Positions 27,365 to 35,170 of a stretch of DNA of 64,000 bases are shown here, piece after piece. Under the pieces are notes generated by a model. It was not told where the DNA came from, ran no database searches, and saw only the letters and a program-made list of their open reading frames with translations. Origin of the DNA: Thiocapsa bogorovii. Its GTDB lineage: Bacteria; Pseudomonadota; Gammaproteobacteria; Chromatiales; Chromatiaceae. The position numbers and the translations under genes are program-made. Positions within the stretch are counted from its first letter, which is position 1; every line of letters begins with the position of its first letter. The DNA lies in NCBI RefSeq assembly GCF_021228795.1, contig NZ_CP089309.1, forward strand, positions 4,709,501 to 4,773,500. The letters are read 5' to 3'.

Positions 27365-30300
27365 TTAGGTCTTTACCGGCGTCGCCGTGGGGGCGGCTAC
27401 CACCGTTTGCCTCGACAGATCCCGAGCCGTGCGCCGATCCAACCGCGACCGAATCGCCACGAAGAAGAGCGGCACAAACAGAACGTTGAGCAGGGTGCCG
27501 GCGACGACGCCGCCGAGCACACCCGTGCCGATCGCGTTCTGCGCGCCCGAGCCCGCCCCCGAGCTGATGGCGAGCGGCACCACGCCGAAGCCGAAGGCGA
27601 GCGAGGTCATGAGGATCGGCCGCAACCGCATCCGCGCCGCCTCCAGGGCCGCGGCGACCGCGTTCTTGCCGTGCTCCTGAAGCGTTTTGGCGAACTCCAC
27701 GATGAGGATGGCGTTCTTCGCCGAGAGTCCGATGGTCGCGAGCAATCCGACCTGGAAGTAGATGTCGGCCGGCAGTCCGCGCCAGGTGACGGCGAGCACG
27801 GCGCCCAAGACCCCGAGCGGCACCGCCAGGATCACCGCGAAGGGCACCGACCAGCTCTCGTAGAGCGCGGCCAGTGCCAGGAAGACCACCAGCGCCGAGA
27901 GCGCATAGAGCAAGGGCGCCTGCGCACCGGCGGCACGCTCCTCGAACGACAGCCCGGTCCATTCCAGACCGATTCCCGGCGGGAGCTTGGTCACCAACGC
28001 CTCCACCGCGTCCATGGCCTCGCCCGAGCTCACCCCGGGCGCGGCCTGACCCATCACCTGCGCGGAGGGCAGGCCGTTGTAGCGCTCCAAGCGGGGCGAG
28101 CCGTAGACCCAGCTGCCGCTGGCGAAGGCGGAGAAGGGCACCATCTCGCCGTCGGCATTACGCGCATGCCAGTCGTCCAGGTCCTCGGGCAGCATGCGAT
28201 AGGGCGCGTCCGCCTGGAGATAGACCTTCTTCACGCGCCCCTCGTGGACGAAGTCATCGACATAGGCGCTGCCCCAGGCCGCGGAGAGCGCGGTATTGAT
28301 GTCCGCGAGCGAGAGCCCGAGTGCGCCGGCCTTGGTGCGGTCGATCTCGACCTTGAACTGCGCCTCGTCCTCCCGTCCGTTGGGTCGGACCGCAGCGAGC
28401 GCGGGATCGGCGTTTGCCATCCCGAGGAACTGGCCGCGCGCGGCCATCAGGGCCTCGTGACCCACCCCGGCGCGGTCCTGAAGCTGGGCGTCCCAGCCCG
28501 TGCCGGTGCCGAGCTCGATGACGGCCGGCGGCACGAAGGCAAAGACCTGCGCATCGCGGATCTGCGAGAACGCCTGCATCGCCTGCCCGGCGACCGCCTT
28601 GACCTTGAGGTCCGGTCGGTCGCGCTCGTCCCAGTCCTTCATGCGCACGAATCCGAACGCCATGTTCTGACCCTGTCCGGCGAAGCTGAAGCCGGCCACG
28701 GTGATGAGCTCCTGGACCGCCTCGGACTCGTCTTCGAGAAAATGGCGCTCGACCTCGCGCATCACCTCCAGCGTGCGCTCGCGTGTTGCACCCGCGGGCA
28801 GCATCACCTGCATGATGAGGATGCCTTGGTCCTCGTCCGGCAGAAAGGCGGTCGGCAGGCGCGCATAGGACAGGCCCAAGCCGGCGACGAGCATGAGATA
28901 GACCACAAGGAACAGCTTGCGCCGTCCCAGGATGCCCTTCACGCCCTTGATGTAGCCGCCGGTACCGCGGTTGAAATTGCGGTTGAACCAGCCGAAGAAG
29001 CCGCGTCGCTCGCCCTGATGTCCAGGCTTGAGCAGCGTCGCCGCCAAGGCCGGGCTCAGGGTCAGGGCGACCACCACCGACAGCAGCATGGCCGAGACGA
29101 TGGTGACGGAGAACTGCCGGTAGATGACCCCGGTCGAGCCGCCGAAGAAGGCCATGGGTACGAACACGGCGGACAGTACCAGGGCGATGCCGATCAGGGC
29201 CCCGGTGATCTGATCCATGGAGCGGCGTGTGGCCTCCTTGGGCGGCAGACCCTCCTCGTGCATGACACGCTCGACGTTCTCGACGACCACGATGGCGTCG
29301 TCCACCAGCAGACCGATCGCCAGCACCATCGCGAACAGGGTCAGGGTGTTGATCGAATAGCCGAAGGCCGCCAGCACGCCGAAGGTTCCGAGCAGAACGA
29401 CCGGCACGGCGAGCGTCGGGATCAGGGTCGCGCGCAGGTTCTGCAGGAACAGATACATGACCAGGAAGACCAGGATCACCGCCTCGATCAGGGTCTTGAT
29501 CACCTCGCCGATGGAGATCTGCACGAAGGGTGTGGTGTCGTACGGGAACACCGCCTCGACCCCGGCCGGGAAGAAGGGCGCGAGCTCATCGAGCCGCGCA
29601 CGGACGGCGGCGGCGGTCTCCAGTGCATTGGCCCCGGTCGCGAGGCGGATCGCCATGCCGGCGGCCGGGCTGCCGTTGTGGAAGGCGGCGGTGGTGTAGC
29701 TCTCGCTGCCCAGCTCGATGCGCGCGACGTCGCGCAGATAGACCGTCGAGCCGTCGGCCGCGGTGCGCAGCCGGATGGCGCCGAACGCCTCGGGTGTGTT
29801 GAGACGGCTCTGTACGTTCACGGTCGCATTCAGCCGTTGGCCGGGTTCGGCCGGGACGGCGCCGAGCTGGCCGGCAGAGATCTGGGCGTTCTCGGCCTTG
29901 ATGGCGGTTGCGACGTCGGTCGGTGTCAGACCGAACTGATTGAGCCGGTTCGGGTCGAGCCAGATCCGCATCGCATACTGGGCACCGAAGAGCGTGATCT
30001 CGCCGACGCCGGGGACACGGCTGAGCGGATCCTTGACCAAGCTGGCCATGTAGTCGCTCATGTCCGCGCTCTCGAGCCGCCCGTCACGCGAGACGAAAGC
30101 GACGACCATCATGAAGTTACGCACCGATTTGGCGACCTGCAGCCCTTGCTGGGTCACCTCGGCGGGCAAGAGTGCCGTGGCCGTCTGCAACTTGTTCTGG
30201 ACCTGCATCTGGGCGACGTCGGCATTCGTGCCGTTCTCGAAGGTCAGGGTCACGGTCGCGATCCCGGTCGACTCGCTCGTCGAGGACATGTAGCGCAGCC

Positions 30301-30520
30301 CGTCGAGCCCGTTCATCTGCTGCTCGATGACCTGGGTCACGGAGTCCTGCAGTGTCTGTGCCGAGGCACCCGGATAGTTGGCGGTGATGGAAATCGCCGG
30401 CGGCGCGATGCTCGGATACTGGGAGACCGGAAGGGTCAGAATCGACAGCACCCCGGCAAGCATGATGACGATCGCGATGACCCAGGCGAAGACGGGGCGA
30501 TCGATGAAAAAACGGGCCAT
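27365..30520 (-). CDS. HAE1-type RND multidrug efflux pump
   Basis: 1051 residues with the AcrB/MexB plan: [20 protein letters not shown] at the start, [21 protein letters not shown], two large periplasmic loops, and the TM4 motif [16 protein letters not shown] whose adjacent Asp residues carry protons. It would pump hydrophobic compounds from the periplasm or inner membrane through a tripartite channel. Its adaptor gene lies upstream on the same strand, but the 204-base gap between them is filled with heptamer repeats. No TolC-type gene is adjacent. Confidence 0.9.
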   Translation of the reverse strand: MARFFIDRPVFAWVIAIVIMLAGVLSILTLPVSQYPSIAPPAISITANYPGASAQTLQDSVTQVIEQQMNGLDGLRYMSSTSESTGIATVTLTFENGTNADVAQMQVQNKLQTATALLPAEVTQQGLQVAKSVRNFMMVVAFVSRDGRLESADMSDYMASLVKDPLSRVPGVGEITLFGAQYAMRIWLDPNRLNQFGLTPTDVATAIKAENAQISAGQLGAVPAEPGQRLNATVNVQSRLNTPEAFGAIRLRTAADGSTVYLRDVARIELGSESYTTAAFHNGSPAAGMAIRLATGANALETAAAVRARLDELAPFFPAGVEAVFPYDTTPFVQISIGEVIKTLIEAVILVFLVMYLFLQNLRATLIPTLAVPVVLLGTFGVLAAFGYSINTLTLFAMVLAIGLLVDDAIVVVENVERVMHEEGLPPKEATRRSMDQITGALIGIALVLSAVFVPMAFFGGSTGVIYRQFSVTIVSAMLLSVVVALTLSPALAATLLKPGHQGERRGFFGWFNRNFNRGTGGYIKGVKGILGRRKLFLVVYLMLVAGLGLSYARLPTAFLPDEDQGILIMQVMLPAGATRERTLEVMREVERHFLEDESEAVQELITVAGFSFAGQGQNMAFGFVRMKDWDERDRPDLKVKAVAGQAMQAFSQIRDAQVFAFVPPAVIELGTGTGWDAQLQDRAGVGHEALMAARGQFLGMANADPALAAVRPNGREDEAQFKVEIDRTKAGALGLSLADINTALSAAWGSAYVDDFVHEGRVKKVYLQADAPYRMLPEDLDDWHARNADGEMVPFSAFASGSWVYGSPRLERYNGLPSAQVMGQAAPGVSSGEAMDAVEALVTKLPPGIGLEWTGLSFEERAAGAQAPLLYALSALVVFLALAALYESWSVPFAVILAVPLGVLGAVLAVTWRGLPADIYFQVGLLATIGLSAKNAILIVEFAKTLQEHGKNAVAAALEAARMRLRPILMTSLAFGFGVVPLAISSGAGSGAQNAIGTGVLGGVVAGTLLNVLFVPLFFVAIRSRLDRRTARDLSRQTVVAAPTATPVKT

Positions 30521-30597
30521 GGGGTTGGAGTCCTTGGTTCGGGAGTGGGGGGTTGCGGGGGGAATGGTGCGAGCAGCCCTCGGCTCTTGGGTCTGGG

Positions 30598-30723
30598 CTA
30601 TCAGCTATCAGCTATCAGCTATCAGCTATCAGCCGTTGGCCCGGGGCCATCCGCCGGCACATTTCGTCTGAAAGCTCATAGCTGATGGCTGATGGCTGAT
30701 AGCTGACAGCTAACCGCTGACAG
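30598..30723. repeat. Two opposed heptamer-repeat blocks between adaptor and pump genes
   Basis: Block 1 is five CTATCAG units (30598-30632). Block 2 is six units of CTGATGG/CTGATAG/CTGACAG type (30682-30723), largely the reverse complement of block 1. Transcribed RNA could fold the blocks together into a long hairpin between two operon genes. Confidence 0.85.
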
Positions 30724-30724
30724 C

Positions 30725-31903
30725 TCACCTCACCGCTGCGAAGCCCGGCTGATCGCCGAGGTCCGTCACCCGGACCTGCGTGCCCGGCCGGGCCTTCTGG
30801 CTGCCCTCGACGATGACGCGATCGCCCGGTTCGAGCCCGGCGTCCACCAGCCAGTGATCGCCGATGGTGCGCGTCGTCTCGATCTTGCGCTCCTCCACCG
30901 TGCCCTCGTCGTTCACGACCAAGGCGATCGGGTTGCCGCGACGGTCGTGTTGGACACCCTGTTGCGGAACCAGGATGGCGTCCGGGCGGATGCCTTCCTC
31001 CACCCGAGCGCGGACGAACATCCCCGGCAGAAGCTCTTGCTCGGGGTTCGGGATGGTGGCGCGCAGCGTGACCGTACCGGTTCCCTGATCGACCGTGACC
31101 TCGGAGGATTCGAGGCGTCCGGCATGCGGATGGATCCTGCCGTCCTCCAGGATGAGCGTCACCTTCGCCTGCTCGCCCTCCGGTCTCTCCAGGCCGCCGT
31201 CGGCCAAGGCGCGGCGCAGCTTGAGCAACTGGGTGCTGGATTGGGTGAGGTCGACGTAAATGGGATCGATCTGCTGCACCGTCGCCAGCTCCTCGGCCTG
31301 GTTGGCCGTCACCAGGGCACCTTGCGTGACCCGCGAACGTCCGATTCGTCCGGCAATCGGCGACGCGACCCGACTGTAGGCGAGATCGATCCGCGCGCGC
31401 TCCAAAGCGGCCTGATCGACAGCGACACTGGCCGCGGCCTCTTTGAGCGCCGCCTGGGTATCGTCGTTGTCCTCCTGGCTGACCGCCTTGGACTTGGCGA
31501 GAAGCGCATAGCGATCGGCCTTCAGCCGCGCCCGATCCAAGGTCGCCTGCGAGCGCGCCAGCGCGGCCTCGGCGCTGTCGTAAGCCGCCTGGTAGACGGC
31601 CGGGTCGATTTGATAAAGCACTTGGCCCGCGCTGATCTCGCCGCCTTCGGTGAAGAGCCGTTCCTGGATGAGGCCGCTGACGCGTGGTCGCACCTCCGCG
31701 ATCCGATAAGGTACGGTGCGGCCGGGAAGCTCCGTCGTCAGCGTGGTCGGGCGGGCGACAATCGTGACCGTGCCGACCTCGGGCGGCGGAGGTGCCGCGG
31801 GCGCGGCATTGCCGGCAGGCGTCTGATTGCATCCGGCGAGGAGCAGTGCGATGCCGATCGGCAAGGCGAGGGCGATGCCGATCTGACGGCGGGCGGATCC
31901 CAT
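30725..31903 (-). CDS. RND efflux membrane-fusion (adaptor) protein
   Basis: 392 residues. ATG 31903 is preceded by CGAGG at a suitable distance and starts a lipoprotein signal with lipobox LLLAGC (Cys25). The adaptor pattern is clear: VRPRVSGLIQERLFTEGGEI (lipoyl half), an alpha-hairpin (YDSAEAALARSQATLDRAR to ALERARIDLAYSRV), then APVAGRIGRS-like second half and beta-barrel. It joins the pump encoded next to an outer-membrane channel. Divergent from a TetR regulator, with a palindromic operator between. Confidence 0.88.
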   Translation of the reverse strand: MGSARRQIGIALALPIGIALLLAGCNQTPAGNAAPAAPPPPEVGTVTIVARPTTLTTELPGRTVPYRIAEVRPRVSGLIQERLFTEGGEISAGQVLYQIDPAVYQAAYDSAEAALARSQATLDRARLKADRYALLAKSKAVSQEDNDDTQAALKEAAASVAVDQAALERARIDLAYSRVASPIAGRIGRSRVTQGALVTANQAEELATVQQIDPIYVDLTQSSTQLLKLRRALADGGLERPEGEQAKVTLILEDGRIHPHAGRLESSEVTVDQGTGTVTLRATIPNPEQELLPGMFVRARVEEGIRPDAILVPQQGVQHDRRGNPIALVVNDEGTVEERKIETTRTIGDHWLVDAGLEPGDRVIVEGSQKARPGTQVRVTDLGDQPGFAAVR

Positions 31904-31942
31904 GAGATACCTCGAAGTGCGGTGTCGACCGTTGACTGTTGT

Positions 31943-31960
31943 AGAGTGAACGTTCATTCT
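31943..31960. promoter_or_regulatory. Palindromic operator between efflux operon and TetR gene
   Basis: An 18-base dyad with core TGAACGTTCA (31947-31956) extended by AGA/TCT on both sides, one mismatched pair. It overlaps TTGACT (31932-31937) that could be a -35 element. Position in a divergent tetR/RND promoter region is typical of AcrR/TtgR-like operators. Confidence 0.6.
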
Positions 31961-32094
31961 AGTTCGTGACCGAACTTTAGACCGGCGAGTCGACGAGGTC
32001 AAGGTGTCAGGTGGCGTGCGCGGTTCGAGCCGTTGCGGCGCCGTCATCAAAGAGCGCCCGCGCGACGGCGCGAACAGGCAGCGGAGGAGGCAGA

Positions 32095-32691
32095 ATGCAG
32101 GGGTCGGATCGAGAGCAGGAACCCAACCGCGGTCAGGCGAGGCGCCAACAGATCCTCGATGCGGCGGCCGCCTGTTTCGTGCGCGAGGGGTTTCACGGGA
32201 CCAGCATCGCGAAGATCTCGAAGGTGGCCGGGATGAGTCCGGGCCACATCTATCACTTCTTCGAGAGCAAGGAGGCCATCATCGGCGCCTTGGTGCAGCG
32301 TAAGTTGGAACGCTCGCTCGAGATGGTCCTGCAATTCGAGAGCGAAGACGACCTCTTTCAGGCGATGATCGACCGGGTCGAGTTGGGCCTGAACGAGAAG
32401 ACCGACCTGGACACCGCTGCACTGGAGATGGAGATCCTCGCCGAGGCCGCCCGCAATCCGGCCGTCGCCGAGATCGTCCGCACGGCCGACGCCGCCAAGC
32501 GCGAGCGACTCTGCGCACTGCATCGCGCCGCCCGGAAAGCCCGTGGAATGGAGGTCGAGGATGCCGCCGCGTCGATCGAGGTCATCATGGCCCTCTTCGA
32601 CGGGCTGTCGGGTCGCGCCATCAGCCACCCCGATCTCGACAAGGCGGCCTTGCTGCCGCTGCTGCGGACCGCCTTGCGCACGCTCCTTTAA
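32095..32691 (+). CDS. TetR/AcrR-family repressor of the adjacent RND operon
   Basis: 198 residues. The N-terminal HTH is clear: RRQQILDAAAACFVREGFHG, then TSIAKISKVAGMSPGHIYHFFESKEAI. The C-terminal part is an all-helical ligand domain. GGAGGAGG at 32083-32090 fixes ATG 32095. Divergent arrangement with the adaptor gene and a strong palindrome between them indicate local repression relieved by pump substrates. Its stop codon lies inside the left arm of a 249-bp inverted-repeat element. Confidence 0.88.
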   Translation: MQGSDREQEPNRGQARRQQILDAAAACFVREGFHGTSIAKISKVAGMSPGHIYHFFESKEAIIGALVQRKLERSLEMVLQFESEDDLFQAMIDRVELGLNEKTDLDTAALEMEILAEAARNPAVAEIVRTADAAKRERLCALHRAARKARGMEVEDAAASIEVIMALFDGLSGRAISHPDLDKAALLPLLRTALRTLL

Positions 32692-32934
32692 CCTAGATCC
32701 GGCAGTTGACCGCTTCGTGCTTCATGCAAGGTCTAGACGGCCTTAACGATCGCACTTGTCGAATGGCTCACCGGTTGGGTGAAGGCCGCTACGACCCCTG
32801 GAGCACGCCCCGAGCGGCGCCCGACTGCGTTGCAACGCGTTGTCGTAGAACCACTACGCCGCCTCGTTGCGCCTTGCCGGACACCGCGCGGGACGCACTC
32901 CAGGGGCCGTTCAACTGCCGGATCTAGGTTTAAG
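32686..32934. mobile_element. 249-bp MITE-like element with 24-bp terminal inverted repeats
   Basis: Left arm 32686-32709 (CTTTAACCTAGATCCGGCAG plus TTGA) and right arm 32911-32934 are inverted repeats matching at 23 of 24 positions. The inside has no credible gene. A right-end fragment recurs at 23719-23755, showing that the sequence has moved or recombined. It overlaps the stop of the TetR gene by six bases. Confidence 0.7.
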
Positions 32935-33028
32935 GCTTGGTCCGTCCGGCCGATGTATCGAGCTGAGGCGCCATTCGTCGGAACCGCTTCGGGCGAACCT
33001 CCGGATCTCCGAAGAGGACTTCGGGAGG

Positions 33029-33057
33029 TTGACGGCATCGCGCCCGAAACGTATGAT
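33029..33057 (+). promoter_or_regulatory. Sigma-70 promoter of the tRNA-Met gene
   Basis: TTGACG (33029-33034) and TATGAT (33052-33057) are separated by 17 bases. Transcription would start near 33064, eight bases before the tRNA. Confidence 0.75.
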
Positions 33058-33071
33058 CTCACGTCTTGTTT

Positions 33072-33148
33072 GGCTACGTAGCTCAGTTGGTTAGAGCATC
33101 GCACTCATAATGCGAGGGTCCCCTGTTCGAGTCAGGGCGTAGCCACCA
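33072..33148 (+). tRNA. tRNA-Met (anticodon CAT), elongator type
   Basis: 77 bases including an encoded CCA. The acceptor stem GGCTACG pairs with CGTAGCC, the anticodon loop is CTCATAA, and the T loop is TTCGAGT. Similarity to Escherichia metT in acceptor and D arms supports elongator Met, although a tRNA-Ile(CAT) cannot be excluded without the identity elements being scored. Its 3' 45 bases form the left attachment repeat of the integrated element. Confidence 0.93.
33104..33148 (+). repeat. attL: 45-bp attachment repeat within tRNA-Met
   Basis: Runs from the anticodon loop (CTCATAATGCG) to the terminal CCACCA. Identical to 45135-45179; the flanking bases differ on both sides, which defines the crossover core. 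Confidence 0.92.
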
Positions 33149-33165
33149 CAAAAACAAAGTAAAAC

Positions 33166-33191
33166 AGCCGCTTACTAGAGCGGCTTTTTTG
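33166..33191 (+). terminator. Intrinsic terminator after tRNA-Met
   Basis: AGCCGCT (33166-33172), a six-base loop, AGCGGCT (33179-33185), then a run of T residues. It lies 18 bases after the tRNA, inside the element's left end. Confidence 0.85.
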
Positions 33192-33220
33192 TTTTCAGCG
33201 TTCGCGAAAAGTTCGTAGTC

Positions 33221-33243
33221 ATCTGGGCTACATCTGGGCTACA
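33221..33243. repeat. Arm-type direct repeat, left end of the element
   Basis: Two consecutive copies of ATCTGGGCTAC plus a final A. The identical 23 bases occur at 44979-45001 at the other end. Paired copies inside both ends suggest integrase arm-binding sites. Confidence 0.65.
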
Positions 33244-33321
33244 CCGCACACACTAGACGGAAGGACAAAAAAACCCGCCAAGCGGCGGGCCGAATTCGCG
33301 TTACCGAAACGCCTATCTGCG

Positions 33322-33561
33322 TCAGACCAGGACGGCGACCCCGAAGGCGTCGGGGCCGTCCGGGTTGGCGAGGTGTCCGCAGTCGAACCCCTCGCCCTCG
33401 GGTGCGATCCGATAGCCCATCTCGGACACCAGCAGGACCGCAGACCTCCAATCGAGCGCGGATCCGATCCGCTGCAGATCGCCCATGTTGCCCTCCGCGT
33501 CGAACGGGACCACAACCACGTCGCGCCGGGTGCCGTCCAGATAGGATTGATCGTTGCTCAT
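33322..33561 (-). CDS. Hypothetical protein of the satellite element (79 aa)
   Basis: 79 residues, acidic, reading VVVVPFDAEGNMGDLQRIGS and a Gly/Asp-rich end; no family recognised. The start is well supported: ATG 33561 is preceded by two tandem AAGGAGC ribosome sites and a G+C-rich hairpin, a leader duplicated before 33609-33950. It is the last gene of the minus-strand array, next to the left end. Confidence 0.6.
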   Translation of the reverse strand: MSNDQSYLDGTRRDVVVVPFDAEGNMGDLQRIGSALDWRSAVLLVSEMGYRIAPEGEGFDCGHLANPDGPDAFGVAVLV

Positions 33562-33603
33562 GCTCCTTGCTCCTTGAGGTTGTGCCCGGACGAGCCGGGC
33601 GGG
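33562..33603 (-). promoter_or_regulatory. Duplicated leader A: hairpin plus tandem ribosome sites
   Basis: On the minus strand a GCCCGG/CCGGGC hairpin (33584-33600) is followed by two AAGGAGC units immediately before ATG 33561. The same module, with three AAGGAGC units, lies at 33951-33996. Confidence 0.65.
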
Positions 33604-33608
33604 CGTGG

Positions 33609-33950
33609 TTAGTTTAGAGACTCCACACTGATGACCAACGTGCGCGGGTTGTTGTCGTCGCCGAATCCTAGGACAACCTCGTTGCTGGATGACTCGGGAA
33701 CACTGGGCCAGCGCAACCCATCCGAGCCAAAGGTGTCAGGATCGAAGTATATCGGCTCGGCTCCAATAAACATGACAGGAATCAATCGGCGCAGAACAGC
33801 ATCGACAGCGGCTTGATGCGCGTCCGCCGATTCGAGTTCGGCCGTTTCGGTGTGCGGATCGACGTAGTCATCCCACGGGTCGACCCCGCCATATCCGGGA
33901 TAGCTGGCGGTTACGCGAAATGACTTCATTTCGATCTGTTGTGGTTTCAT
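33609..33950 (-). CDS. Hypothetical protein of the satellite element (113 aa)
   Basis: 113 residues starting MKPQQIEMKSFRVTASYPGY, with an acidic middle and a hydrophobic VVLGFGDDNNPRTLVISVES end. No family recognised. The start at ATG 33950 is chosen because three tandem AAGGAGC sites precede it directly; the frame continues further upstream but without a credible start. It shares its leader architecture with the downstream 79-aa gene. Confidence 0.6.
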   Translation of the reverse strand: MKPQQIEMKSFRVTASYPGYGGVDPWDDYVDPHTETAELESADAHQAAVDAVLRRLIPVMFIGAEPIYFDPDTFGSDGLRWPSVPESSSNEVVLGFGDDNNPRTLVISVESLN

Positions 33951-33996
33951 GCTCCTTGCTCCTTGCTCCTTGCGTTGCGCCCGGACGAGCCGGGCG
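33951..33996 (-). promoter_or_regulatory. Duplicated leader B: hairpin plus three ribosome sites
   Basis: Minus-strand hairpin GCCCGG/CCGGGC (33979-33995) followed by AAGGAGC three times, ending at ATG 33950. The extra unit compared with leader A suggests slippage variation of ribosome-site number. Confidence 0.65.
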
Positions 33997-34002
33997 GTTG
34001 GG

Positions 34003-34299
34003 TCAGTGTCTCGTGCCATCCATGTCGAACTCATCCACGAAGACGTGAGCATCCCACATGTCGAGTCCGGCCTCTGTCACGGTCACGGTCCAATCCTCGG
34101 CATTGCAAGGGATCCCGGTCGGATGGGTCGGCCTTATGATCTCGATCCAGCCCAATCTCTCAAGTTGGTCGAGAACATCGGGCTCAGTCGTTTCGGTGAA
34201 GTGGGGGCCGGCTTCGTCGCGGGTGCACAGGTCCACCAGTGCGCGGACAAGTGCGTCCAAGCGGTCGTTTAGGTCGCCTTCGATGTATCGCTCGGTCAT
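34003..34299 (-). CDS. Hypothetical protein of the satellite element (98 aa)
   Basis: 98 residues beginning MTERYIEGDLNDRLDALVRA. The region LDQLERLGWIEIIRPTHPTG and TVTVTEAGLDMW has the feel of a winged-helix C-terminal wing (reader helix, then beta hairpin), but the match is loose. Its ATG overlaps the TGA of the interrupted gene upstream (ATGA), implying translational coupling. Confidence 0.6.
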   Translation of the reverse strand: MTERYIEGDLNDRLDALVRALVDLCTRDEAGPHFTETTEPDVLDQLERLGWIEIIRPTHPTGIPCNAEDWTVTVTEAGLDMWDAHVFVDEFDMDGTRH

Positions 34300-34475
34300 G
34301 CTGTCGCCTCCATCGGTTTGGGATAACCAAGTTCCTTGAGTGCCGCGGAGAGTTCATCACCATTGATGGGCTCGATCTTGGCGCAGCCCTTGAGCTTGGC
34401 GCTGGCACCGCGTTGAAAATCAGCTCTAGGTTTCGCGCGCAGTGTGGGGTCGGCGCTGAGTCAAGTGTTGGCCAT
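34296..34475 (-). pseudogene. Small satellite gene interrupted by an in-frame TGA at codon 5
   Basis: From ATG 34475 the frame reads MANT, a TGA, then LSADPTLRAKPRADFQRGAS and KLKGCAKIEPINGDELSAA to a TGA at 34296 that overlaps the next gene's ATG. The part after the first stop looks protein-like (Lys/Arg-rich then an amphipathic LKELGYPKP end) and keeps correct spacing to both neighbours. Either a single nonsense change has disabled the gene, translation restarts at CTG/GTG-type codons, or the stop is read through. No family recognised. Confidence 0.5.
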
Positions 34476-34478
34476 ACC

Positions 34479-34988
34479 TTATGCTTCTTCTGGTATCTCG
34501 CCTGTCTTAAGCATCTCTCTAAATTGTAGTTCGCTCATTACGACCACACCTTGATGCCGAGACTTCTCGATCTTTTTGGGGCCGGCGTTGTAACCGCAGC
34601 AAAGAAACGCTAGGTTTGATGTAACGGCTGAGCGCACCACCATATCAAAGGAATTTGCCAGAGCGATCAAATCTTCTTTATCGTCTTTCTTGAACCCCGT
34701 AAAACAGACTTCCGGAGCGCCATCTAGGTTAGGCGCGCGACGGCGAATATAGGCGCTGCTAGTCAATGGCTGCGGGTTTATCGAGAGATAGTGCTCTAGT
34801 TTGGTGTTGATGTTTTCATCGTCTACAGCATCGTCAAGAATTCTGTCTTTTCGGAATGTTCTTAACGCATTAGACGAAGTACATACACCCTGAATGTACT
34901 GCTCTGATTCAGAAACATTGATAACTTTTCGTGCAGTTATCGATCCTTTTGCGTCTTGGTAGATGAAAAGTCTGACTCCTCTAGACAT
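34479..34988 (-). CDS. WYL-like plus BRCT domain protein
   Basis: 169 residues. Residues about 1-60 (RLFIYQDAKGSITARKVINV, YIQGVCTSSNALRTFRKDRI) match the small-barrel WYL domain, which binds nucleic acid or nucleotide ligands. Residues about 90-165 are a BRCT domain: EVCFTGFKKDDKEDL, a second strand VVRSAVTSNLAFLCCG, GPKKIEKSRHQGVVV and SELQFREML. BRCT domains bind DNA ends or phosphoproteins. I chose ATG 34988 because GGAGG lies five bases upstream; an ATG four codons earlier contains that site. The gene is clearly A+T-richer (about 38-45% G+C in lines counted) than the rest of the window, pointing to recent acquisition. Confidence 0.75.
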   Translation of the reverse strand: MSRGVRLFIYQDAKGSITARKVINVSESEQYIQGVCTSSNALRTFRKDRILDDAVDDENINTKLEHYLSINPQPLTSSAYIRRRAPNLDGAPEVCFTGFKKDDKEDLIALANSFDMVVRSAVTSNLAFLCCGYNAGPKKIEKSRHQGVVVMSELQFREMLKTGEIPEEA

Positions 34989-35170
34989 GCCTTCCTCCAT
35001 TTTTGAACGTTTATGGCTAACGTGGCCTTCAGTCGCGAGCCAAGCGGTCTCGACTCCGCGTGCACCCAGTCAGTCACCGACACAAACCCTTCAGCTCGCA
35101 TGCGTTCACGGCATTCAGCCATGCGAACATGGGTAGGTTTGCCCTTCTCGGTATCGGTAGCGTGTGACAT
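34937..35170 (-). CDS. Hypothetical basic protein of the satellite element (77 aa)
   Basis: 77 residues from ATG 35170: MSHATDTEKGKPTHVRMAEC, then RERMRAEGFVSVTDWVHAES and a basic end. No family recognised; the composition (Lys/Arg-rich, short helices) would suit a nucleic-acid-binding phage protein. It overlaps the WYL-BRCT gene by about 50 bases in another frame. Confidence 0.5.
   Translation of the reverse strand: MSHATDTEKGKPTHVRMAECRERMRAEGFVSVTDWVHAESRPLGSRLKATLAINVQKWRKACLEESDFSSTKTQKDR

Noticed and set aside
27257-30685. A 1142-codon plus-strand frame opposite the RND pump
   Set aside because: Shadow of the pump; rich in Gly, Asp, Arg and His with no domain, and the minus strand carries all RND motifs.
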